From NCBI GenBank assembly GCA_000442125.1, contig KE546980.1, positions 868,001 through 932,000 of the forward strand: 64,000 nucleotides of DNA, in the 5' to 3' direction. A model generated the notes under the pieces. That model did not search any database. It was given only the letters and a program-made list of their open reading frames with translations, and was not told the origin of the DNA. The number at the start of each line of letters is the position of its first letter. The first letter of the stretch is position 1. Positions 50,150 through 62,143 of the stretch are shown here, piece after piece. This DNA comes from Opeltia flavorubescens. Lineage: Eukaryota; Ascomycota; Lecanoromycetes; Teloschistales; Teloschistaceae. The position numbers and the translations under genes are program-made.

Positions 50150-53100
50150 ATGCGCCTTGGCGCTGCCAACCCCATCGTCTTCCTGCTTTGCTTCCTATTT
50201 CTACGTCCCGTCAAAGCTATCTTTGCAGACGAGGCCTATAAGGTGGACTTCCATCATGTCTTGCTAGGAGCTCCTCAGCCGCGGACGACTTTTCTCCATC
50301 GCCCCTCAGCGTCCTCGAAAGCGTCGCTCCTTTACACCCTCTCCGAACGGTCTGTGATTGGCGCCGTCAATCCGAAGGATGGCTCGGTAGTCTGGAGGCA
50401 GCAGCTCGGCAATGGCACTGGCTTTGGCAATGGACTACTCCAACCCTCCCGAATAGGCAATCTTATCATCAGCGCCATCAATGGGACAGTCCAAGCATGG
50501 GATGCGGCAGAAGGAAGGCTAGTATGGGAGTGGATAGGTCATGAAGATATCAAAGCTCTGGTGGTCTCGCAGATCGATGTAGATAGCCGCGACATTTATA
50601 TTCTCAGTCAAGACAACGAAAATAAAGCATATGTTCGAAAACTCGCACAAGAGTCTGGTATACTGGACTGGCAATACCAAGATGAGAGGTATTACCAATC
50701 GACTTCGACGGAATCGCATAGCGGACGATGCTGACTTGCTTCAGCGGCGACATACCTTTTGGGCTCACGCTCTCAAGGCGGGGACTTTTCTACGTTGCCA
50801 TTCACTCCACGCTTTTGCAAGGCTCCAAAATCAAAGTCATGAAGCTGGAAGCAGCAAACGGTATCGCCCAGAGCTCTACTACCCTGAACGCAGACATAGA
50901 TCTCTCCGACACTCAGTCGATCTTATTTCTAGAATCTACACGATTAACATCGCTACTTGTGTGGACTGATCGGACACTGAAGAACTTACGGATCAATACC
51001 TTAGGTACCAACCAGATACTTCCTACGAGGCTTTCGCATGAAAAGGAAAGCTCTATGCAGAAACTCCATTTCCATGTCCTAGCTCGTGATCGGGCCGTGA
51101 CTGATATTCTCGTTCACTGTCACTCAACCATGTCGCATTGGCTCGAGGTTTACCGACTCGATTCGAAATCAGAGAATCTCGACAAGGCGTATCAATTATC
51201 CAAAGTAGCGGGCCCTGCCGACTTTTCGATGGCTATCCATGATGATGAAACCTACCTCGTCAGGACTACTAAGCGTGACGTGACCCTGTTCTCTTCAGCA
51301 TCTGGTGATGTATTAGGTCAATGGTCATTGCAAGCTAAGAATCACGATCACTCGAACGAATCCTACGATATTCTTTCTACAATTTCTGAAGTCGTTGTCC
51401 GAGGAAAATCAACCTATGCCGTACGATGTGCTTTGCTCCTTTCATCTGGCGACTGGAAGATGATCCATAATAGTGAAGAGCTGTGGCTGCGGCCTGAATC
51501 TTTATCAGGTGTAGTGAGTGCCGCGTGGGTTGAAACTGATGATCAACAGAGGCTCGCCGAGGAACTTTCGGTGGAGAGTCACAGAAACACCGGGGCAGCA
51601 TATGTGCATCGCATTAAGCGGCATGTCAGGGATGCTCGAAGTCTCCTGCCGTGGATCAAGAGCCTACGGGATCGAATCATCTCCAGCCCATTTGACCGTG
51701 ATCATCATATGCAAGGCCCAAGCACTTCGAGGAGCAGCTTTGGTTTCCACAAGCTAATTGTGGCTGCTACTGACTCGGGGAGACTTTTCGCTCTTGATGT
51801 TGGTGGGAATGGAAAGATCATGTGGACTATCAAAGCTTCCGAAGTCGAACGCGGGCAGCAATGGGCTGTCGAGAGTATTGATATTAAGGATAATGTTGCA
51901 CTGATTCGAGTTCATGGGGGAGGATCCCTCCTGGTGAGCGTGACTAATGGTACTGTTCTTGAAAATCAGCTTCAGAGCATTACAGCAGGCATCAAGACTG
52001 CAATCGTCATTTCGAATCCACCTGACCCAGCACTCGCGGTTCAGATTAAGATTGATGGGACGGTCAAAATATCTCAACCTGGTCATCTCAAGCAAGATAC
52101 AGTCATTGTGACTCAAGACGAGAGTATGGTCGTCCGCGGCTGGTCGTTAGGCCCTTCCAACCCATCGCTGATCTGGACCTTCTCTCCACGAACTCATGAG
52201 AAGATTGTTGATGTCGCCGCGCGATCCTCCAATGACCCAGTCGCGTCTATTGGCAAGGCTCTTGGGGACCGCAACGTTTTGTACAAGTTCTTGGACCCTA
52301 ACCTTTTGGTCATCAGTTCTGTGAACGTCGAGACCCAGACGGCTTCCTTTTACGTGCTGGACACTATATCTGGTCTGGTGGTGCATACTCTGACACATCC
52401 CAAGGTCGATGTGACCAAGCCTATCACTTGTGTCGTGTCGGAGAATTGGTTTGCTTACACAATCTTTTCTGATTTCTCTGATGGCGAGGGCAAGACTACC
52501 GCCGATCTCCAAACACAAGGCAAAGGATATCAATTAGTGGTATCAGAACTATTCGAATCACCTCTCGCCAACGTTCGTGGAGTCCTGGGTACTATATCGA
52601 ACTCGTCAACCATGCGCCCAATCGAACTAAATTCCCGTGATCGAAATGACAGTCCTTATGTGATCTCGCAGACTTATCTACTGTCAGCCGCAGTGTCCTT
52701 TATGACTATTACCTCGACGCTCCAAGGCATAACACCTCGTTCACTGCTTTGCGTTGTCCCTTCTCTGAACTCTCTAGTTGCCATTCCACGCGCAGTCATC
52801 GATCCTCGGAGACCTATAGGACGAGACGCGACTTCTGCAGAGGCCGAAGAAGGCTTGTTCAGGCATGATGCAGCTCTAGAGTATGATTCAAAATGGGTGT
52901 TGAACCACATGCGTGAGATCCTGGGGGTTCAAGAGATTATCACGAGTCCATCATCGTTGGAGAGCACATCCTTGATCTTCGCATTCGGTAGTCTTGACAT
53001 GTTCGGCACCCGCGTTGCCCCAATCGGAGGGTTTGACATCCTTGGAAAAGGTTTCAACAGGATCCAGCTAATTGGCACTGTCGCTGCACTTGCGCTCGGA

Positions 53101-53227
53101 ACCGGAGTACTTGCACCACTGGTAGGCTTTGCAAGATATCATGACTAATGTCAACCATAAAGACTACCGCTAACCCCTGCTTTAGGTGCGTAAGAAGCAG
53201 ACTGATTCTCGCTGGAAGGGCACGTAA
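50150..53227 (+). CDS. EMC1: ER membrane protein complex subunit 1
   Basis: Three exons, 50150-50688, 50745-53121 and 53186-53227, giving 985 residues, typical for the family. EMC1 is the large lumenal and membrane subunit of the ER membrane complex, which inserts tail-anchored and multipass proteins. Residues 1-23 form a signal peptide (FLLCFLFLRPVKA), followed by a PQQ-like beta-propeller (SVIGAVNPKDGSVVWRQQL, NGTVQAWDAAEGRLVWEW). The C-terminal DUF1620 domain is clear: IPRAVIDPRRPIG, LEYDSKWVLNHMREILGV, and LDMFGTRVAPIGGFDIL. A single membrane helix follows (LIGTVAALALGTGVLAPLV). The 42-nt last exon gives the cytosolic tail VRKKQTDSRWKGT, the family's usual ending. The first intron has a GCTGAC branch site. 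Confidence 0.95.
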
Positions 53228-54883
53228 GGTATAGCTTTTTCGCAATATACTAGTGCACTAATGTTTCTAATGATCCACCATTTCTACTTCCTAAGTCACA
53301 AGCTCCCTACTTACGAGTGCTTTAATATCTTGACATTCTTCCATGCACGCTAGCTCTTCAAAGATGTATGATTGCGTCTACAGCGAGGAAAGCCTGCCAA
53401 AGGTTTCGTCCAAGAGAGGTCGCTTGCGTCCTGAGAGACCTCGGACAGAGCAGGAAGCTAAGTATCGTCTGCTGGATCGCCACTCGTGCGGGCTGGTGTA
53501 CGCAAACACTTTACCGTTATGTTGCGCCCCAAAAAATGCCCGATCTCCCATCCTACCACATTTTAGATTCAGCAGTATCTGCTCTTACCATTGTTACGCC
53601 TACGTCTCTGCAGTATTTTTTGCGGAGTGGAGGAGGGTGAATTCTTGTCGTTGGTGGCGGCAACGCCATTGGAGCATACGGAGCGAGTGATCGTGTCATC
53701 ACTTCAGGAACCCCGTATTCATCCTAACATTCCAAGATCAAGGGCAACATAGCCACTGGACATGGACTACTATTTCTCCTCATCTAGACACTATCGATGC
53801 AAGCTCCGTCGCTGTCACCTTTTTTCCAACGCAAAGGGCGATGCTATTTCGAAAAGCAGCTTTGATGCAGGAGCATATGCACGAACGGAAAGGAATAATT
53901 GAGAATTTAGAAGTTATGACTAGAAAGACCAATCAATTAATATAGTCTTGCAGCCGCGCATGTGAGGCGATGAGGTATTAACGATTGAGTTTGAGACATC
54001 AGAATGATCGTACTATTATTGACGGGATCTGATTACATGGAGTATCGAGGCTGTTTGACATGTTCAAAAAGATGAATACCTTCATGATTTCTGTAGTAGT
54101 GCATTGTTTCCATGAAGGGTGAACGTGGAATTTTCAAGTCCTCTTCAGCTTCAGAGCTGGTCATGATTATCAAGTTATGTTTCAACCAATCAGAAAGTAT
54201 CACGATAATCTCCTCTTGGAATATGCCTGTTTTAAGACTCTTGAATGGCCAGAAGCGGCAGGACAGCAATGCAATCATTCAAAATAATGATGGAGGTTTT
54301 TAACTGGTGTTGGTCTTATCCAATACGAAGCGTGAAATGCTTTCTTTCCCTATTCGTCCACTTCGTGACGGAGAAACCTGGCTAAAAATAGAACTACTGG
54401 AGATCCCAGAAATGATCGAAACAGTGACACGGTACTGGACACTTAACCAGGCATTCTACCCGTACCGTCTCCCTTAACTTTGAGCCATCTCATTGATTAG
54501 CTTGCTCATCGTGTTATGTGTCAGTCTGTAACCCAGCCTTTGCGTTTGAAATGCCGTTGCACCCGCGGAAGGGAACACTCAATGCCTCGTGATAATTACA
54601 GGACACCTGGAGTACAGCCATAATAGAGTATTGATTTATAAGATGCCTTAGATCAGCTCGCCTGACGGGGTATCGGCTTTGTATCTCGTTTATTTCCAGT
54701 CAATCATGCGTCCTACAATGGAAAACCCTCCGAAGTGATCCAATTTCTTCAAGCTTTCATTTGCGCGCATCTCATTTCTAGGCCTTGCGGCTCATGCTCG
54801 TTTCATCAGTTCTCTCATCGACTTCTATCACCGTCCTCGAAAGCTCTTTCATTTATTTCGATCATCTAATGCTGAACAGTTCT
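53228..54883. other. Gene-poor region with a possible gene relic
   Basis: No complete gene seen in about 1.65 kb. At 53,368-53,640 a frame ends SALTIVTPTSLQYFLRSGGG at a TGA, and the same frame continues directly with ILVVGGGNAIGAYGAS, a glycine-rich loop like the start of a Rossmann nucleotide-binding fold. This may be a dehydrogenase remnant with one stop. The rest (53,760-54,880) shows only short frames. Confidence 0.4.
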
Positions 54884-55315
54884 TTATCTTCTGCCAAATA
54901 TCGCCAACTCGACACTCAATGATCCTGACGGCGTCGGTATCCCTTCCCACGCAGTGGAGGGCCAAACGATGGAGAAACCTGTCGAACCTGACATCCCGCT
55001 GGCCATCTTACACCATGAAGAGCATCTCATGTTCCCTGGATACGATGCCATGATTGGAGAGGGATATGGAGGACAGGACGAGGAGGTTGGCCGGAAGCTG
55101 TGGGCCGCTGAGAACCTCAGGCGCGAGCCAAAGCCAGATGCTTGTGGGGGGAGCGTTGTAGAATCGAGCCTGTACAAGAAGCGTGAAAAGATGCTCTTTG
55201 TTGTGGTCGCTATATGGTGTGCAGCCCTTACTCTAAATCCTGTTCACGCTCTACGATCTCCCCTTTTGTCTCGCCAAAAGATATCCCTACCCCCCACCAT
55301 TGAGAGGTATACTGA
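54884..55315 (+). other. Coding-like open frame upstream of the DPBB gene
   Basis: A plus-strand frame is open from about 54,888 and contains ATGs at 54,969 and 55,191. It reads like protein (for example LAILHHEEHLMFPGYDAMIG and VGRKLWAAENLRREPK). The second ATG opens a signal-peptide-like stretch, MLFVVVAIWCAALTLNPVHA. The frame runs on to 55,379 and overlaps the start of the double-psi beta-barrel gene in another phase. It could be an independent small gene, or hold the true first exon of the downstream gene. No family recognised. Confidence 0.3.
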
Positions 55316-56177
55316 TTCAAGATATACCGAACCAGTATCCTTCTCGCTCTTATTGGGTTTGTCGCCTATATCTCCGTGAGCCCCTCGCAGGGACCTCGAG
55401 AACAAGCTTCTTTCGAGGGGCTCGCAACCTTTAATGACTACAGCTTTCAAATCCGGACTCAAGGATCCACAGTATGCGGTGGTCACGCAATTCCAGGTTG
55501 GTCCTTCTATTGAAGAGCTTCCGCAACCGATGCTTGAACTGTGCAAAGTTGCTAAGCAAGCAACAGCGTTGAAGTCTGATGTCTACGGTGCAGCCGCTGG
55601 CGATCTTAGTCCATCTTTATCTGCGGGCCTTTGTGAAGGATCGCAAAATACCACCACGCCCCAGTACGACATGAGCGTATGGTGCGTACCCAGGATTTCT
55701 CATATCTCTCTCCTCTTAACATTCGACGATTTCATCTAACAATCCATAGCACCTTGCAGGGAGGACAGGCCCCAGATGTCTCTTCATATTCGGGCCCTGC
55801 TTGTCAACATGCGAGATGCGACCCTGCGACATGCTATAAAGTCGACAACCTTGGCCCTGTAGGTGGCGCCACAGGGGAAGTCATCGGAAGTGTCATGGTC
55901 CAGATCATTGACGGGTGTCCGGCTGGGAGTGCGTGGAACTATTGGTGAGTGAAGTAGAGATAGCGTATCTAACTCGATACACTGCCCAATTGATGCTGAT
56001 TCGACGGGCAGTAAAACAGACATCGATCCTGCTCAGCGATGTAGCTCACCTATAACTAACGCCCTCGATATTGACTTCAACGCTTATGAGACCCTTTACC
56101 CTGGTAAGAACTACAGCAGTGGCAACCCTGAGGGTAATGCAAACCTGCAGATTCGCATCACCCCAACGATCTGCTAG
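55316..56177 (+). CDS. Secreted double-psi beta-barrel (expansin-like) protein, start unresolved
   Basis: Exons about 55316-55496, 55567-55681, 55750-55944 and 56012-56177, roughly 216 residues. The frame begins with a signal-peptide-like stretch (ILLALIGFVAYISVSPSQ), then the expansin-type opening GLATFNDY and STVCGG, YGAAAGDLSPSLSAGLCEG, SGPACQHARCDPATCYKV, VMVQIIDGCPAGSAWNYC and NALDIDFNAYETL, ending ITPTIC. Cysteine spacing and the QIIDxCP motif are those of fungal expansin/Egh16-like secreted proteins that bind wall polysaccharide. The three introns are 67-70 nt. The frame has no ATG before the signal peptide: the codon at 55,322 is ATA. Either the start lies in an upstream exon or it has been lost. 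Confidence 0.7.
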
Positions 56178-56932
56178 TCCATTGTCTGTCGTTGCGGTCC
56201 TTGAACTTCTTCCTCCCACTTTGGGGAGATTATGTGGGTCTTTCATTGCATTACAGTAACGGCGTGGAGCAACTCGTGTACGAGCCACTGGAGGCGACTT
56301 ATAGGAACCCTGGCAGCCAAGACTTCAATGCATTATGTGGGTTCAAAAGAACGGTCTTGGATGAGGTTGCACGTTGCATCTGAGGTCGGGTCCTGAGCGT
56401 TAAATGCATATTTACATATACACACCAAATTTGGGGTATCTAATAACGCAGGTGCAAGATTAGCGCCGGCTATAGTAGTAGAAGTGGTCCTAATCGCCTG
56501 GTCAATCAATTATAATATTCAAGCCTGCGGTGCGTTCTGGTGAATAGACCGTAAGCGAAAAGCGACGATCGATTCCGTTAAGAATTTCCAGATCGGGAAC
56601 GCGAAAACACAAGCTGTGATCTGGTTTTTTCCCTGTTTAATCATCCAAAACATGTTCTATGAACCTTCAATGTATCGTTCATTCCCTTGAACAAATTTCC
56701 TGCATATCCTTTCATCTAATTTTACCGATGGGTTTACTGAGTCAGTGTGTTCTGTGCCGCTTCTTCCCTTCGCTGTTTGACTCATACCTGAGAGATATGA
56801 TATCCTCACCGCTGCATTTAAAACTCGAAGCCTTGCATTAATACTCGAAAACTACCACCTGCGAGGTGGAATCATTGATCCTCTATATCTCAATATAGAC
56901 GTGTCCTGCCAGGATAGAAAATAATCTCTAAT
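56178..56932. other. Intergenic region, RTCA promoter side
   Basis: Contains the 3' flank of the DPBB gene and the presumed promoter of the phosphate cyclase gene. Short chance frames only; no RNA gene or repeat seen. Confidence 0.5.
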
Positions 56933-58258
56933 ATGTCTGTACGTCCGATTTCTCTTGATGGTAGGACTCTCGAAGGAGGCGGTCAGTTGCTACGCGTCGC
57001 CCTCTCACTTTCCGCATTGACACATCTACCCATTCATATATGGAGCATTCGAGCTAATCGTGCTCCTCGAAAACCCGGTCAACCCGCCGGTGGTCTCAAG
57101 CCTGCACATTTGGCGGCGGTGGAATGGCTGGCAGAAGCCACTGGGGCAGACACCCGGGGCATGACCAAAGGCAGTTCAGAGCTCCACTTCACCCCGCTGC
57201 GACGTATAACAGACCAACCCTCAGAGGCCAATGGAGGACAGATCCCTGGCCAGGTCCCCAAAGATGCTCGAAAAAGTGTCTGGCAGGATGTCTACGACGG
57301 CAAAAAGTTGATCCGAAGAGACACACGGATTCAACTCAGCTCGCCGGGTTCCGTATGCCTGATCTTACAAGCCATACTCCCTTATTTGCTCTTCCATTCT
57401 TCAAATCTGGCCTCAAACACTTGCCAAGTAGAGGAGGGATCGGCCTTGGTCAGTGTTCCTCTCCGGGTAACTATAGAGGGAGGCACAAATGTTAGCAAGT
57501 CACCTTCGATTGAGTACATCGATCAAGTCCTCATACCCATGCTCGTCCAGAGAGTCGGCATTCCACCTGTTACGACTAAAATCCTTAAGCGTGGCTGGAG
57601 CTCAGGTAGAGTGGACATCGGAGCCGTTCAATTTGACCTTATTCCTTTCGTCAGTGGCAGCAGATTACCAAGATTCGAATTCTCAGGTCGTGGCGAGGTG
57701 AGCAAGATGCATGTCTCGATTCTCGCTCCGAATCAGTCCGCTCGCGACTTGATAAGAAGCAAAGTCGTCGAGAGATTATTCGGCTGCTACCCGGAAGTTG
57801 ATATACTGTTTCCGGTTGAGGAAGATACCAAAAACGGCGCACGGCTATATCTACTTATTGTGGCCGAGACATCCAAGGGCTACCGTCTTGCTCGAGACCT
57901 GCTGTGGGACCGCAAGATAAATTCTGCGACAGTTGATACTGTTGTCAAGACTGTGGTAAAGGATTTGGAGAAAGAGATTGAGCATGGAGGTTGCGTAGAC
58001 GAATATATGCAAGATCAATTGGTGGTTTTCCAGACGCTGGCTGAGGGAAGATCTACTGTTGATTCAGGCCACAATGCTAGGGCATCTTTGCATACCCAGA
58101 CTGCGAGGTGGGTGGCAGAACAAGTTTTGAAGCTGAAATTTGACGAGCAAGGGACTTGCCACGGTTGTGGTTTTCAGGTTGGAGAGGTCTTCCTCGATAG
58201 ATTGACTCGACAAGGAGTAAAGGAGACTACGACTGGGATTGAGCAGATGGGCATTTGA
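56933..58258 (+). CDS. RTCA: RNA 3'-terminal phosphate cyclase
   Basis: Single exon of 441 codons. The enzyme uses ATP to convert RNA 3'-phosphates into 2',3'-cyclic phosphates through a covalent enzyme-AMP intermediate. The family signature is complete: GRTLEGGGQLLRVALSLSALT near the start, IRANRAPRKPGQPAGGLKPAHL, a middle strand with TIEGGTNVSKSPSIEYIDQV, and the C-terminal SLHTQTARWVAEQV with the catalytic His at about residue 387. The motif set is that of true cyclases (RtcA type) rather than the nucleolar RCL1-like paralogs, which lack the catalytic His. It is slightly longer than bacterial RtcA because of insertions and a C-terminal tail. The start is the first ATG. Confidence 0.94.
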   Translation: MSVRPISLDGRTLEGGGQLLRVALSLSALTHLPIHIWSIRANRAPRKPGQPAGGLKPAHLAAVEWLAEATGADTRGMTKGSSELHFTPLRRITDQPSEANGGQIPGQVPKDARKSVWQDVYDGKKLIRRDTRIQLSSPGSVCLILQAILPYLLFHSSNLASNTCQVEEGSALVSVPLRVTIEGGTNVSKSPSIEYIDQVLIPMLVQRVGIPPVTTKILKRGWSSGRVDIGAVQFDLIPFVSGSRLPRFEFSGRGEVSKMHVSILAPNQSARDLIRSKVVERLFGCYPEVDILFPVEEDTKNGARLYLLIVAETSKGYRLARDLLWDRKINSATVDTVVKTVVKDLEKEIEHGGCVDEYMQDQLVVFQTLAEGRSTVDSGHNARASLHTQTARWVAEQVLKLKFDEQGTCHGCGFQVGEVFLDRLTRQGVKETTTGIEQMGI

Positions 58259-59349
58259 AAAAAAAACTCACCACATTGTAAGTACACAGTAATTGATGAA
58301 CGGAAGCTGTTCCGAGGGTCTTGTCAAGGTGCGATCTGTGAGCATGAAGTCACCGACGCAGCCTTCACTCTTCAAATAAACTAAATTCCAGAGAGTAATG
58401 AGATAATTTGAAGGTCCCGTGAATGGTTCTGCAAAGAGAAGATTACTTTTCCGTACAACGATTCGGAAACAAGCAAGGAATGTGATATGATTTGCATAGG
58501 GCGACGGGCGTCGTGCGGATACCGTACGCATCGACATTCAGAGACGGTAAAGCAGATCAGATCCAGGAACGTTGGGTCCTTACTCTGTTCAGACTCACCG
58601 GAAGATGAAAGGCATGCTGTACCACAGCCAATGTACCACCTACCGAGTTGTTCCTAGAGCCACAAGGAAGAAAAGATGTCGGGTTTGACTGAGAGGCACT
58701 TTGAGTATCGTTTGACATTGGGACCAAAGTATTTCCTTTGGCTCTTAATCGCTAGTGTCCGATCGTAGCTATCAAGAAACCAGACACGATATGTACAGAT
58801 TGTTTTCTCCGTCGTGGTTTGTAAGATATCCTTCACACGTTCCTGTTGGAGGAGAGAACATTTTTGGGGAAGTAATCAGGAGGACAAGCCATGTCACACG
58901 AAGGGACTCTGCTCTGCCATCTTGCCAAAAAGGTGGTATATATTCATATGCGGCATTTAAAGTCTGATTGTCGAGCAATTAGGTCCACGGAATGAATCAC
59001 TTATCAGTGACCTGTAGCACGATGCGTAATTGAAGTGTATTTGACACTCTAGAAGGCGGAAACCGACGGCCTGCGTGATTGATAGCCCATACGAAAATAG
59101 TGAGCAGAATTCGGGGGATTGATGCATGTAAAAGACATTGTGCATTTTCGACTTCTCTTGAGCCTCCAGGGTAAAAGGTTATCCCAGTATGCGTAACGTC
59201 CAACTCCCTGTGTTGTTTGCTGCTACCAGCCGCCATTGGCTCGTTCTAACGCTGCTCAGGGGCAGATTCCGCACGTTGAAGATCCGTAGATAGAATAGGT
59301 GAATGTCACACCAATGCTTCTGCGCCTTTCAACCTCATCCTGGCTCTTA
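58259..59349. other. Gene-poor convergent region
   Basis: About 1.1 kb between RTCA (+) and PET191 (-), both pointing into it. Short frames on both strands (longest 58,268-58,537 minus, 89 codons) show no recognised domain. No RNA gene or repeat seen. Confidence 0.5.
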
Positions 59350-59772
59350 TCACCTTACAATCCTCCTTTCTCCATCAACCCCGATCACCGTCTCCACCTT
59401 CGAGTCTTCGTCGCCACTCGTCGCCTTGACTCCATTTGAGAAACCGGCTCCGGCATACAGTTGCCCTGGTTTTTCTCCTTCCAACTCTTTGCTGACAGCT
59501 ATCGGCTGGTTACCTCGAAACCGTTTTCGCATATCGATCATCCCCCGCTTGCAGTCGCCGTATCCCTTCTTGAGCTGTTGGCAACGCGTGGGAAGGGTCT
59601 CAAGCAGTGGAGGACGAAGGCAGTCATTGGGGTGGTTGCGCTGGATGAGGACGCAATCCGAGGATTGTAGGCAGTCAGCTAGGGCGGCGCCTAAAGGAAA
59701 GAAATGTTAGTTGTTTTCATCTAAAATATAGGATCGCGATGACAGACGAATGTCTTTGCAGGAAGATGGCAT
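59350..59772 (-). CDS. PET191: Cytochrome c oxidase assembly protein PET191
   Basis: Two exons on the minus strand, 59748-59772 and 59350-59690, giving 121 residues. The first exon is 25 nt and codes for MPSSCKDI plus one base; a 57-nt intron follows. The protein reads CKDIRAALADC, then SDCVLIQRNHPNDCLRPPLL, TRCQQLKKGYGDCKRGMIDM and RKRFRGNQPIA, the conserved PET191/COA5 core with its CX9C-type cysteines. It is a small intermembrane-space factor needed for cytochrome c oxidase assembly. The C-terminal extension (GAGFSNGVKATSGDEDS) is acidic and probably disordered. The plus-strand frame over the same DNA is a shadow. Confidence 0.92.
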
Positions 59773-60111
59773 GGTGACGCCGGCCTACAAAAGTGATACT
59801 TTAGGTAAAGCTAAGAGGAGGTCTCTCTTAAAGCTGCCCCGAAAATCAGAATCATCACTGAGCGAATTAATAATGTCATAGGTCGGCCCCGGCGGAGATA
59901 ATGATGTCTCTTAACAGTTTTGCCGAAAGGTATTATGTTGGTAAACCTATGAATGTGACCCTGTGTATGTTCTTGTCTCAAATTCCCGGTCCTCTATGGA
60001 CGGCTCATGATATGGACGTGGCCCTACACATCGGCACTGCATACGAATAAAATAATCAAGATAGTCTAATACGACCAGAACCCGGCATGTTAGATTTGCA
60101 TGACTANGGCT
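59773..60111. other. Intergenic region upstream of PET191
   Basis: Holds the PET191 promoter and the 3' flank of the lipase gene. One ambiguous base (N) at 60,107. Nothing else recognised. Confidence 0.5.
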
Positions 60112-62143
60112 TTATGTTTTCTCTATCTGCTTCTTTCGTCGATTAGAGCTTCTCTTTTCCTCGTTATCTGCCAGCTTAGAATTACTGACTCCGACAGTCG
60201 CTTTGCCCACCCCAATACTAATTCCACCTTCACCAAACCTAGCAACACTATCTGTACTTCTTGAACTGGAAGTACTGCCAGTCCGTTGATGATGTCTTTT
60301 ATCTCCCTTCATCCATGAGCCAGACCATCGCTGTTTTGCCAGTTGACTGTCGCTCTGCTTCCGATCGGGTGTAGACAATACAGGCGATGGCGAGGACGGT
60401 GTAGTTAATTCTCGATGCTTGAGAAGCTTTGCTGGGCCGGTGTGATGGACGAGTTCGACTGATGGGTCAGGGCTTTTACTTCCGGGATCATCGCTTCTGA
60501 CGTCCCCATCGCTAATCTCCGTCGGCATCGGTGACAGTGATTCATCCCTGGCTATGCCTAAATATTTCTTGGACAGTTCATCGTTGGTCATGTATCCATT
60601 CGTCAAGTACCTTTGCTGGTCATGGTCCCGGCCCGCGTATGCTTCAAGCGCGTTGAAGACTTGTGGGAAAACCAAGGTCTCTACATGTTCGGCCCAAAGG
60701 AAATCAAGATGCTCAAAATGCGGTATTTCTGTCGCAACGGTGTGCTTAGGTAATTCCCTTAACATAACGTTGATGTCGACAAGGCTGTCACTACCGCCGT
60801 AAACTAGGACTATCGGCGTCTTAATGTTGCGTGTTGGAAACTTGGCCACTTTGTAGTATCGTTCACTGGCAACGAGACTTAACGGAGCCTGAGTATCATC
60901 GTCATACATCTGAAAACACTTGTTTCGGATGATCTGAAACCAATGCACAACACTTTTAGTGCTTGTGAAAGAGTAAAGGTGCGGATAAGCTGCTAGCTTT
61001 TGATGCACACTTATATTCTTGCTCGTCCAGTTGAATAAGAAATTGAGCGACATGTCGATCAGACGTACAAATATCGGTGGATACAGGATAGCCTGCCACA
61101 TCGTAGTGGAGCTAAGAATGCTCCGACGGCCAAATGCGAGGAATAGCACGTCCGGAGATGCCTTTATTAGGGCGTCCACGATGCCATTGTGAAGACCCGC
61201 GGGTGACATGGCAGGCGCCAGAGCAATAAAGACATCAAGCTTGTCGTTCAGCGTTGGGTGGATGGAGAGCGCGGCGAACGCCTGGGCTGTACCTTGCGAG
61301 AACCCGATATAGGATAGCGAAGGCTGTGACGTTGTTTTAAGAATATACGCAATTGAATCGGGTATGTCATGGAAGGCAAACTGATCCATTGAAAAGTCCC
61401 AGAAAGCGTTAGAGGTAGGTGACGACCTTGTTGACTTCTTCGAGTATTTGTTACCCCTGTTGTTGCCCAGCTGGGAGGGTGTCAACTCCAGAATAGTGAC
61501 GGTGTGAGTGTGAGTTGTAAACGTACCCAAACATCGTATCCTTTCTCGACCAACATGAAAGGCAGGCATCGTTCCCTTTCTGTAAGGCAAACCCAAACTT
61601 CGCTATTCATAAGTAAACCATGATGCATATAAATTACCGGTTTCGATATGCTCCCTTCGCCAGCGTTGACTCGCATACCCTCTTGATCTTTCTTCCATCC
61701 CAAGCGGTGCAGCCCGAGGAGGTATCCATCACCAGTGTGGAGCACGTGCTCTTCTGCGTAATAACCGAACAATGAGCAGAGATCTACAAAGTCAGAAGCG
61801 TTGGCGATGGACGAAACAATCGAACGTTGCTGCGAACGCGCCTGCCTGCCTTGGCTGGAAGACAGTGCATTGAAGAGGTTCCTGGATCGATTATAGCAGA
61901 AGCGAATGATGGGTTGGGCTGTTCCGTATCAGTCGTGCCTGCATGCTGGTCAGGGTCAGGAGAGGCATACGGAGTCCTAAGGTAATGATACGAATAAAGC
62001 CTTCAAGGAACACAAAGGTCAAGGAGGCGAATAGGGCAAGGTATTCACGCCTGCGCCAGCAAAGTCAGCAGCTTGTTCTTACAACTGGGCGATGAACATG
62101 CAGAGTACACATATAGTCGTCCAATGAAAGGCGCCCTCGCCAT
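60112..62143 (-). CDS. Steryl ester hydrolase / lipase (TGL1-YEH1 family)
   Basis: Four exons on the minus strand: 62109-62143, 61971-62050, 61527-61918 and 60112-61470, giving 621 residues. It is an acid-lipase-type alpha/beta hydrolase that probably cleaves steryl esters at lipid droplets or membranes. An N-terminal membrane helix (LALFASLTFVFLEGFIRII) precedes the catalytic domain. Visible: oxyanion region VIYMHHGLLMNSEVW, LGNNRGNKYSKKS, nucleophile GFSQG (Ser about 227), Asp in YGGSDSLVD, His in HFEHLDFLWAE. The last 170 residues are Ser-rich and disordered. The first exon (MARAPFIGRLY) and the second are joined by a 58-nt intron with a CTGAC branch site; a further intron starts with GTACGT. 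Introns of 52 and 56 nt complete the model. TGL1 and YEH1/2 cannot be separated by eye. Confidence 0.9.

Noticed and set aside
59303-59710. 135-codon plus-strand ORF rich in Ser and Pro
   Set aside because: It is the antisense shadow of PET191, whose minus-strand protein is conserved throughout.
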